From: Burkholderiaceae bacterium
GTDB taxonomy: Bacteria; Pseudomonadota; Gammaproteobacteria; Burkholderiales; Burkholderiaceae
Direction: 5' to 3'
DNA length: 11,438 nt
Assembly: GCA_947374315.1 (NCBI GenBank)
Contig: CANCBK010000057.1
Location: forward strand, 1-11,438
Shown piece by piece: positions 6,581-11,438 of this stretch. The translations under genes and the position numbers were made by a program. Below the pieces are notes generated by a model. The model saw only the letters and a program-made list of their open reading frames with translations. It did no database searches and was not told the DNA's origin. The stretch's first letter is position 1; every line of letters starts with the position of its first letter.

Positions 6581-7774
6581 ATGCGATTACTTCCAGAAAT
6601 CATAGACTCCGCATCCGCCATACAAGAGATTCGTCGCAATATTCATGCGTATCCAGAATTGCGCTTTGAAGAAAATCGCACTTCCGATCTCGTAGCGGAA
6701 GCGCTTTCGAGCTGGGGAATCGCAGTGTATCGCGGACTAGGCAAGACTGGTGTTGTCGGTAGATTGGATGGCGATCTAGGTCCAGGAAAGATGATTGGTC
6801 TACGCGCCGACATGGATGCGTTACCGCTGCAAGAACACAATGCCTTTGAACACACTTCAAAGAACCCAGGAAAGATGCATGCCTGTGGCCACGATGGCCA
6901 CACTGCCATGCTCTTGGGGGCAGCCCAGTATTTATCCAATCATCGGGACTTTAAAGGTTCAGTCATTTTCATTTTTCAGCCAGCTGAAGAGGGTGGCGCT
7001 GGTGCGCATGAAATGATTAAGGATGGACTCTTTAAGCAATTTCCCTGTGATGCCGTTTTTGGCCTACATAACTGGCCAGGTCTTACTGAGGGGCACTTTG
7101 GCGTCACTTCTGGCCCGATGATGGCATCCAGCAATACTTTTGAAATTACCATTCGTGGCAAAGGCGGTCATGCTGCCTTGCCACACAATAGCGCTGATCC
7201 TGTTCTTGCGGGCGCTCAAGTCGTGCAAGCACTGCAAAGCATTATTACTCGCAATAAACGTCCAGTAGATGCCGCGGTTTTATCCGTTACCCAGTTTCAT
7301 GCGGGTGAGACAAGCAACGTTATCCCGGATAGCGCCTTTATCGGCGGAACTGTTCGCACATTTACTTTAGAAGTATTGGATTTGATAGAGCAGCGCTTAA
7401 AAGAAATCTCGCATAACATTTCCTGTGCTTTTGATTGCCAAGCCGAAGTGAGTTTTGTTCGCAACTATCCCCCACTCATTAATCACGATCAAGAGGTGAG
7501 GTTTGCAAGCGAAGTCATGAGTGAGTTGGTTGGAGCGCAAAACGTCAATACCTCAATCGACCCAACGATGGGAGCTGAGGACTTTGCTTTTATGTTGCTC
7601 GAGAAACCCGGTTGCTATGTTTTCTTAGGGAATGGCGATGGCGATCATCGCTCCGTAGGTCATGGCATGGGTCCATGTCACCTACATAATCCATCTTATG
7701 ACTTCAATGATGCCTTGATCCCAGTCGGCGTGAGCTACTGGGTTAAGCTCGCTCAACGCTATTTAGCAAAATAA
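6581..7774 (+). CDS. M20D family amidohydrolase (hippurate hydrolase / N-acyl amino acid amidohydrolase type)
   Basis: This 397-residue cytoplasmic protein belongs to the M20D metallopeptidases, which hydrolyse amide bonds of N-acylated amino acids such as hippurate or N-acetyl amino acids. Visible features are the N-terminal RRNIHAYPELRFEE (18-31), GLRADMDALP (73-82), the metal-binding CGHDGHT (C102, H104), the acidic pair in QPAEEGGAG (133-141, E136/E137), H163 in GLHNWPG, the dimerisation-domain GKGGHAALPH, MGAEDFAFML and a late LHNPSYDFND. All expected metal ligands appear present. There is no signal peptide. It lies 19 nt after bioD on the same strand, so it may be read through from the bio operon, although this family is not a known biotin gene. 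Its precise substrate cannot be told from sequence. It converges with the enoyl-CoA hydratase gene, 25 nt away. Confidence 0.9.
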   Translation: MRLLPEIIDSASAIQEIRRNIHAYPELRFEENRTSDLVAEALSSWGIAVYRGLGKTGVVGRLDGDLGPGKMIGLRADMDALPLQEHNAFEHTSKNPGKMHACGHDGHTAMLLGAAQYLSNHRDFKGSVIFIFQPAEEGGAGAHEMIKDGLFKQFPCDAVFGLHNWPGLTEGHFGVTSGPMMASSNTFEITIRGKGGHAALPHNSADPVLAGAQVVQALQSIITRNKRPVDAAVLSVTQFHAGETSNVIPDSAFIGGTVRTFTLEVLDLIEQRLKEISHNISCAFDCQAEVSFVRNYPPLINHDQEVRFASEVMSELVGAQNVNTSIDPTMGAEDFAFMLLEKPGCYVFLGNGDGDHRSVGHGMGPCHLHNPSYDFNDALIPVGVSYWVKLAQRYLAK

Positions 7775-7799
7775 ATTGCGTTGTTAGAGCTCAAGTGCT

Positions 7800-8576
7800 T
7801 TACGAGTGAGTAAATTTGGCTGGGCGCTTTTCCATAAACGCAGCCATCCCCTCTTTTTGATCATTGGTCGCAAAGCAAGCATGGAATAAGCGACGCTCAA
7901 AATGAATGCCTTCGGAGAGCGTAGTTTCATAAGCGGCATTAATTGATTCTTTGACCATCATCGCCGTTAGCAAAGGCATATCAGCAATGGTTTTCGCTAT
8001 GGCTTTGACTTCTTTGAGTAAGTCCGCTTGAGGAAAAATACGCGCAACAAGGCCTGAGCGCTCTGCTTCAGAGGCATCCATCATGCGACCCGTCAGCGCC
8101 AGATCCATTGCCTTTGCTTTTGAGACTGCGCGTGGCAAACGCTGCGTACCACCAGCGCCCGGAATAATCCCTAACTTCACTTCTGGTTGCGCAAACTTTG
8201 CACTATCCGCCGCCATAATGGTGTCGCACATCATGGCTAATTCACAGCCGCCGCCAAGAGCATAACCAGACACCGCAGCAATCACTGGCTTGCGTACCTT
8301 TTTCATCTCCTCCCAATTTCGGGAGATAAAGTCACCACGATAGACATCACCAAATCCATACTTCGCCATCGTGGCAATATCAGCACCAGCGGCAAAGGCT
8401 TTTTCGCTACCAGTCACAATGATGCAACCAATATTGTCATCGGCATCAAACCCCAACAAGGCTGCGCCTAACTCGTCCATTAACTCGTCATTCAGCGCAT
8501 TCAATACTTGAGGGCGATTTAAGGTAATCACGGCTACCTTGCCATCTACCTCAGTCAATATCGTGTTGTAAGTCAT
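7800..8576 (-). CDS. Enoyl-CoA hydratase/isomerase family protein
   Basis: This crotonase-fold enzyme hydrates trans-2-enoyl-CoA to 3-hydroxyacyl-CoA in beta-oxidation or related acyl-CoA catabolism. From the ATG at 8576 it has 258 residues, the normal length for single-domain hydratases. It shows [13 protein letters not shown] (18-30), the CoA/oxyanion segment [10 protein letters not shown] (61-70), and both catalytic glutamates: E112 in [11 protein letters not shown] and E132 in [19 protein letters not shown]. Their 20-residue spacing equals that of E144/E164 in the rat mitochondrial enzyme. A TTG one codon upstream (8579) could extend the frame, but the AAAGAGA ribosome site is better placed for the ATG. 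The gene begins 25 nt after the mltA stop on the same strand and is probably co-transcribed. PaaF- or FadB-like specificity cannot be resolved. Confidence 0.92.
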   Translation of the reverse strand: MTYNTILTEVDGKVAVITLNRPQVLNALNDELMDELGAALLGFDADDNIGCIIVTGSEKAFAAGADIATMAKYGFGDVYRGDFISRNWEEMKKVRKPVIAAVSGYALGGGCELAMMCDTIMAADSAKFAQPEVKLGIIPGAGGTQRLPRAVSKAKAMDLALTGRMMDASEAERSGLVARIFPQADLLKEVKAIAKTIADMPLLTAMMVKESINAAYETTLSEGIHFERRLFHACFATNDQKEGMAAFMEKRPAKFTHS

Positions 8577-8601
8577 CAATCTCTTTCAAAAATTCATTGG
8601 T

Positions 8602-9756
8602 TCAGCGCGGCAACAATAACCACATCTTGCCATCTTGCTTCATGCGTCCCGCCAATTCTCCAGCAGACTCTCCTGACCCCCAATAGTAATCCGCCCTAAC
8701 ACCGCCCACAATAGCTTTACCCGTATCTTGGGCCATCACCAATTTTTGCAGGGCTTGGCTGCTTAAAGGCTTGCTGGTATTTAAAAAGACTGGAGCACCC
8801 AAAGGTAGTGCTTTCAAATCAATTGCAATACTACGTTCAGAAGTCAAAGGCACTCCCAAAGCGCCATTAGGACCAAGATCCACGCTCACATTGCCAGGTA
8901 ACTCTTTGAAGAAGACAAAACGAGGATTGGCATTGAGCATTTCCTCTACGCGACTAGGGTTGCGCTTGGCCCATGCAGAGATGCCCTGCATTGTTGCTTC
9001 ACTACGGGTAATTTCCTTACGATCCAGCAGCCACTGCGCAAAGGACCTGAACGGCTGATCATTGGTGCCGGCAAAGCCCAATCGCAAAACACGTCCGTCT
9101 TCAAGGCGGATTTTTCCAGAGCCCTGAATTTGCATGAATGCTGCTGCTACAGGGTCTTGTACCCAGGCAATCTCAGAGCCTTTAAGAACTCCAGAACCGA
9201 TTAACTCTGCACGTGTCGGCCCTGGGCTTGGCTTGGAGCCTCTCCAAGCACTCGGCAGGCCATACAAGGGAACAGTGTAGTTGGCAGTCCGAGTCTGCGA
9301 ACCATTCATGACGGGTTCGTAATAGCCCGTGATCAGCCCAGACTCATTTCCAGTGGCACTATTGCGCACTTCATATACTTGAAAATTTGCCTCAAAATAC
9401 TGACGAATCGCCCGCCCATCTCGAGCTGAAACGCCACTAACGTGAGTGCACACTTGCCGCCAATTGATTTCACTATTGCGCTTGCGTAAAGCATCGCAAC
9501 TCTTGAGCCATGCAGGCCAAGCCTGTGTTAAATCATCCTCTTGCCAGCCAGGTAGAGAGTCCCACGACACCGATCGAAAGCTGGCAATTGGAGAGCCGTA
9601 AGAAGTGGGTGCAGTACCACCAGAGCGGTAACTAGACCCTCGGGTGGGTGGGGTAGAGCAACCCACTATTAGACTCACAATGGCTACAGCGAATACACTG
9701 CAACCCAGGATCCGCGCAGCTTTCTGGCGACTTATTAATTTGAATATGGAAATCAT
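8602..9756 (-). CDS. mltA: Membrane-bound lytic murein transglycosylase A, lipoprotein
   Basis: MltA cleaves peptidoglycan glycan strands with formation of 1,6-anhydromuramic acid and is normally anchored in the outer membrane by a lipidated cysteine. From the ATG at 9756 the product has 384 residues. A basic n-region, a hydrophobic core ending SLIVG, and lipobox cysteine C33 form a type II signal peptide. The MltA domain shows LITGYYEPVMNGS and later ELIGSGVL; the C-terminal 3D domain has AQDTGKAIVGGVRADYYWGSG, with aspartates at about D344 and D356. The frame extends upstream to an ATG at 9813 (403 residues), but those 19 residues look non-signal-like and overlap a likely small gene on the other strand, so I prefer 9756. 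No strong ribosome site decides between them. Confidence 0.92.
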   Translation of the reverse strand: MISIFKLISRQKAARILGCSVFAVAIVSLIVGCSTPPTRGSSYRSGGTAPTSYGSPIASFRSVSWDSLPGWQEDDLTQAWPAWLKSCDALRKRNSEINWRQVCTHVSGVSARDGRAIRQYFEANFQVYEVRNSATGNESGLITGYYEPVMNGSQTRTANYTVPLYGLPSAWRGSKPSPGPTRAELIGSGVLKGSEIAWVQDPVAAAFMQIQGSGKIRLEDGRVLRLGFAGTNDQPFRSFAQWLLDRKEITRSEATMQGISAWAKRNPSRVEEMLNANPRFVFFKELPGNVSVDLGPNGALGVPLTSERSIAIDLKALPLGAPVFLNTSKPLSSQALQKLVMAQDTGKAIVGGVRADYYWGSGESAGELAGRMKQDGKMWLLLPR

Positions 9757-9868
9757 GATTGCCAATTTACTCGATGAATACCCAATGATCTTGTTTGTCC
9801 TAGAGGGGGGCATAGCTTTAGCGCTACTCCTCTTTATTGTCCTTTGGACTGGTAAGGGTAAAAAATAG
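9755..9868 (+). CDS. Probable small single-pass membrane protein, function unknown
   Basis: This 37-codon frame lies in the gap between apaG and mltA, on the strand opposite both. It has an acidic N-terminus (LLDEYP), one hydrophobic helix of about 20 residues (ILFVLEGGIALALLLFIVLW) and a basic tail (GKGKK), a plausible N-out/C-in membrane anchor. A GGA sits 4 nt before the ATG at 9755. Alternative ATGs are at 9746 and 9785; the frame itself stays open further upstream to 9644, but that part only shadows the mltA signal peptide. The ATG overlaps the mltA start codon at a palindromic CATG (9754-9757). I do not recognise a named family. It could be a chance frame, although the well-formed helix plus charged tail makes that less likely. 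Confidence 0.5.
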   Translation: MIANLLDEYPMILFVLEGGIALALLLFIVLWTGKGKK

Positions 9869-9882
9869 GGCTTTTTCAGAGC

Positions 9883-10257
9883 TTAATGCAGGGTTCTAGG
9901 CATCACCAAGGCAAATTCAGGAATGGGGGCCTGGAAAAACTGAGCTTCCTCAGTGACACAGAAGTACTCCCCACGCATCGTGCCTGCTGGCGTTGGCAAA
10001 GTCGCCCAGCTAGTGTATTCAAACTGCTCACCCGTCCGCAAAAGCGGTTGTTGCCCTACAACCCCCAGGCCACGGACTTCTTGAGCATCATTATCCCCGT
10101 CTGTAATGAACCAATGACGGGCGATTAGTTGAATGCTGGCCGCACCCGTGTTCCTGATGGTGATGGTATAAGCAAAGGCAAATTGCCGATTATCTGGGTC
10201 CGACTGCTCAGGCAAGTACTGGGTTTTGACCGTAATGCTGATTTGATGAGGATTCAT
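9883..10257 (-). CDS. apaG: ApaG family protein (formerly Co2+/Mg2+ efflux protein ApaG)
   Basis: ApaG is a small beta-sandwich (DUF525) protein, once linked to Co2+ resistance and Mg2+ efflux; its biochemical role remains uncertain. From the ATG at 10257 the product has 124 residues, against 125 in E. coli. It shows the family signatures SDPDNRQFAFAYTITIRN, ARHWFITDGD, the glycine motif GLGVVGQQPLL, FEYTSWATLPTPAGTMRGEY, and a C-terminal IPEFALVMPRTLH. An in-frame ATG at 10275 would add six residues, but it has only a CAGGG immediately adjacent as ribosome site; the shorter form has GGATGGAG about 12 nt upstream and matches the E. coli N-terminus better. It is divergent from rpe with starts only 50 nt apart. 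Downstream on the same strand lies mltA, with the small plus-strand gene between. Confidence 0.94.
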   Translation of the reverse strand: MNPHQISITVKTQYLPEQSDPDNRQFAFAYTITIRNTGAASIQLIARHWFITDGDNDAQEVRGLGVVGQQPLLRTGEQFEYTSWATLPTPAGTMRGEYFCVTEEAQFFQAPIPEFALVMPRTLH

Positions 10258-10270
10258 GCTCGAATTCTGC

Positions 10271-10311
10271 TCCATCCCTGAGGCAACTGCAAGCTAGAAT
10301 CTAGGGATGGA
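10271..10311. repeat. Inverted repeat spanning the apaG/rpe divergent start region
   Basis: TCCATCCCT (10271-10279) and AGGGATGGA (10303-10311) form a perfect 9-bp inverted repeat with a 23-nt spacer. The right arm contains the rpe ATG; the left arm contains the alternative apaG ATG at 10275 on the opposite strand. Each therefore has the same context, AGGG directly followed by ATGGA. Within the spacer and right arm lies a short palindrome, CTAGAATCTAG (10294-10304). This could be an operator, a structured leader, or a coincidence of two similar initiation sites. Confidence 0.45.
10295..10300 (+). promoter_or_regulatory. Candidate -10 element of rpe-trpE, possibly giving a leaderless transcript
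   Basis: TAGAAT (one mismatch to TATAAT) ends 6 nt before the rpe ATG at 10307. If used, transcription would begin at or next to the start codon. No good -35 lies at 16-18 nt upstream. An alternative -35-like TTGACC is found further upstream inside apaG (about 10226-10231) but has no matching -10. Low confidence. Confidence 0.28.
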
Positions 10312-11032
10312 TAGCCAGAAATCACCCTCAAATAGCCAGTTTTTCATTGCCCCCTCCATTTTGTCGGCTGACTTTGCCTGTCTTGGCAAAGAAGTTCAAG
10401 ATGTTCTCTTGGCAGGCGCAGACTGGATTCACTTTGATGTGATGGACAACCACTACGTCCCCAACCTGACGATTGGCCCATTGGTATGTGAGGCCATTCG
10501 CCCATACGCAACAAAAGATGGCAAGCCAGCCATGATTGATGTCCACCTCATGGTTGAGCCGGTTGATCGCCTCATTCCCGATTTTGCAAAAGCTGGGGCG
10601 AACCTGATTAGCTTTCATCCGGAGGCGAGTCCTCACGTCAATCGCTCGATTAATTTAATTCGCGATCAAGGTTGTCAGGCCGGCTTGGTTCTAAATCCAG
10701 CAACACCGCTTCATCATTTAGACCACACCCTAGAGTTACTGGATCTTGTTTTACTAATGTCGGTGAACCCAGGCTTCGGCGGTCAATCTTTTATTCCAAG
10801 CACCCTGGATAAAATTGCTCAAGTACGTACCCGTTTAGATCGCCATGAGCAGGAAACAGGTCGCCATATTCGCTTAGAGGTTGATGGTGGAATTAAAGTT
10901 GACAACATTGCTGAAGTAGCAAAAGCGGGCGCAGATACTTTTGTTGCCGGTTCCGCAATCTTTGGCAAAGACAACTATGCCGATGTAATCACAGCAATGC
11001 GTGCAGAGCTAGCGATGTTAGGGAAAGCCTAA
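10307..11032 (+). CDS. rpe: Ribulose-phosphate 3-epimerase
   Basis: Rpe interconverts D-ribulose 5-phosphate and D-xylulose 5-phosphate in the pentose phosphate pathway and Calvin cycle. The 241-residue TIM-barrel protein shows [10 protein letters not shown] (14-23), [17 protein letters not shown] (42-58), DVHLMV (78-83), [27 protein letters not shown] (149-164), [10 protein letters not shown] (191-200) and VAGSAIF. Expected metal ligands H42, D44, H80 and D193 are present, with D44 and D193 the likely acid-base pair. It is about 15 residues longer than the E. coli enzyme, partly at the N-terminus ([11 protein letters not shown]). No clear Shine-Dalgarno sequence precedes the ATG; AGGG abuts it. 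The stop overlaps the trpE ATG (TAATG), indicating co-translation. It diverges from apaG. Confidence 0.96.
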   Translation: MDSQKSPSNSQFFIAPSILSADFACLGKEVQDVLLAGADWIHFDVMDNHYVPNLTIGPLVCEAIRPYATKDGKPAMIDVHLMVEPVDRLIPDFAKAGANLISFHPEASPHVNRSINLIRDQGCQAGLVLNPATPLHHLDHTLELLDLVLLMSVNPGFGGQSFIPSTLDKIAQVRTRLDRHEQETGRHIRLEVDGGIKVDNIAEVAKAGADTFVAGSAIFGKDNYADVITAMRAELAMLGKA

Positions 11033-11438
11033 TGCAGCACGAAGAATTTCTTTCCCTAGCAAAACAGGGTTTCAATCGCATTCCATTGGTAAAAGAAGTT
11101 TTAGCCGACCTAGAAACGCCTCTTTCGCTTTACGTCAAATTGACACAAGCATTTGGCCAAAAGAACACCTACTTACTCGAGTCCGTTTTAGGTGGTGAAC
11201 GGTTTGGTCGCTTCTCATTTATTGGCCTGCCCGCTAAAACTGTTTTAAGAACAGTGGGTACGCCAGCCGCTCCGCTTACTGAAGTTTTACTCAATGACCA
11301 GGTGGTGGAAACCAATCATGACAATCCACTAGATTTTGTAGACGCCTACTTCAAGCGCTTCAAAGTGGCATTGCAGCCTGGGCTTCCACGCTTCTGCGGT
11401 GGGCTTGCTGGCTACTTCGGCTATGACACGGTGCGCTA
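11032..11438 (+). CDS. trpE: Anthranilate synthase component I TrpE, 5' part (cut by window)
   Basis: TrpE makes anthranilate from chorismate using ammonia supplied by TrpG, the first committed step of tryptophan synthesis. I translated 135 complete codons from the ATG at 11032 to the window edge; about 360 residues remain outside. Visible signatures are the tryptophan-feedback segment LLES (48-51), GGERFGRFSFIG (54-65) and FCGGLAGYFGYDTVR (121-135), all in the family order. The start codon shares a base with the rpe stop (TAATG), so translation is probably coupled, and there is no room for a separate trp promoter or leader-peptide attenuator in front of trpE. In several Burkholderiales I recall gph lying between rpe and trpE; it is absent here. 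Confidence 0.95.
   Translation, partial: MQHEEFLSLAKQGFNRIPLVKEVLADLETPLSLYVKLTQAFGQKNTYLLESVLGGERFGRFSFIGLPAKTVLRTVGTPAAPLTEVLLNDQVVETNHDNPLDFVDAYFKRFKVALQPGLPRFCGGLAGYFGYDTVR

Noticed and set aside
7775..7799. Bidirectional terminator between the convergent M20D and enoyl-CoA hydratase genes
   Set aside because: The 25-nt gap shows no GC-rich stem and no U-tract in either direction.
9757..9813. N-terminal extension of MltA to the ATG at 9813
   Set aside because: The extra 19 residues do not fit a lipoprotein signal peptide, overlap the probable small membrane-protein gene, and make MltA longer than usual; kept only as an alternative start.
10328..10636. 102-codon minus-strand frame opposite rpe
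   Set aside because: Antisense to the well-conserved rpe; no independent support.

Overview
The window is ordinary chromosomal DNA from a betaproteobacterium. The medium-low GC content, the protein sequences, and the order coq7 / mraZ-rsmH together with apaG / rpe-trpE all suggest Burkholderiaceae. The best guess is Polynucleobacter or a close relative, based on family resemblance and not on a database search. No tRNA, rRNA, CRISPR array, insertion sequence or prophage gene is visible. Coding density is high and almost every gene is a recognisable housekeeping gene.

Layout. (1) 1-1227, minus strand: the start of the division and cell-wall (dcw) cluster, mraZ followed by rsmH, which runs off the left edge. 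A sigma70-like promoter and three GTGGG-type repeats with a 10-bp period lie directly upstream of mraZ and look like the MraZ autoregulatory operator. (2) 1228-1499: the only sizeable gap, AT-rich, containing a near-consensus LexA (SOS) box with no obvious target gene and several AATATACT repeats. (3) 1500-3180, minus strand: bioB followed after 13 nt by coq7. (4) 3270-7774, plus strand: bioA-bioF-bioD, each overlapping the next by 4 nt, then an M20D amidohydrolase 19 nt further on. (5) 7800-9756, minus strand: the lytic transglycosylase gene mltA, then an enoyl-CoA hydratase. (6) 9755-9868, plus strand: a probable small single-pass membrane protein whose start lies back to back with that of mltA. 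(7) 9883-10257, minus strand: apaG. (8) 10307-11438, plus strand: rpe overlapping the start of trpE, which runs off the right edge.

Together, bioA, bioF, bioD and bioB encode the four late steps from pimeloyl-thioester to biotin. They are organised as a divergent pair of transcription units around an 89-bp intergenic region; genes for pimelate synthesis (bioC, bioH or equivalents) are not in the window. Coq7 is a ubiquinone biosynthesis hydroxylase. MraZ and RsmH start the dcw cluster. Rpe (pentose phosphate pathway) is translationally linked to TrpE (first step of tryptophan synthesis). The most interesting non-coding signals are the orphan LexA box, the MraZ operator, and the compact apaG/rpe divergent start region. 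I see no evidence of a wholly new multi-gene system.
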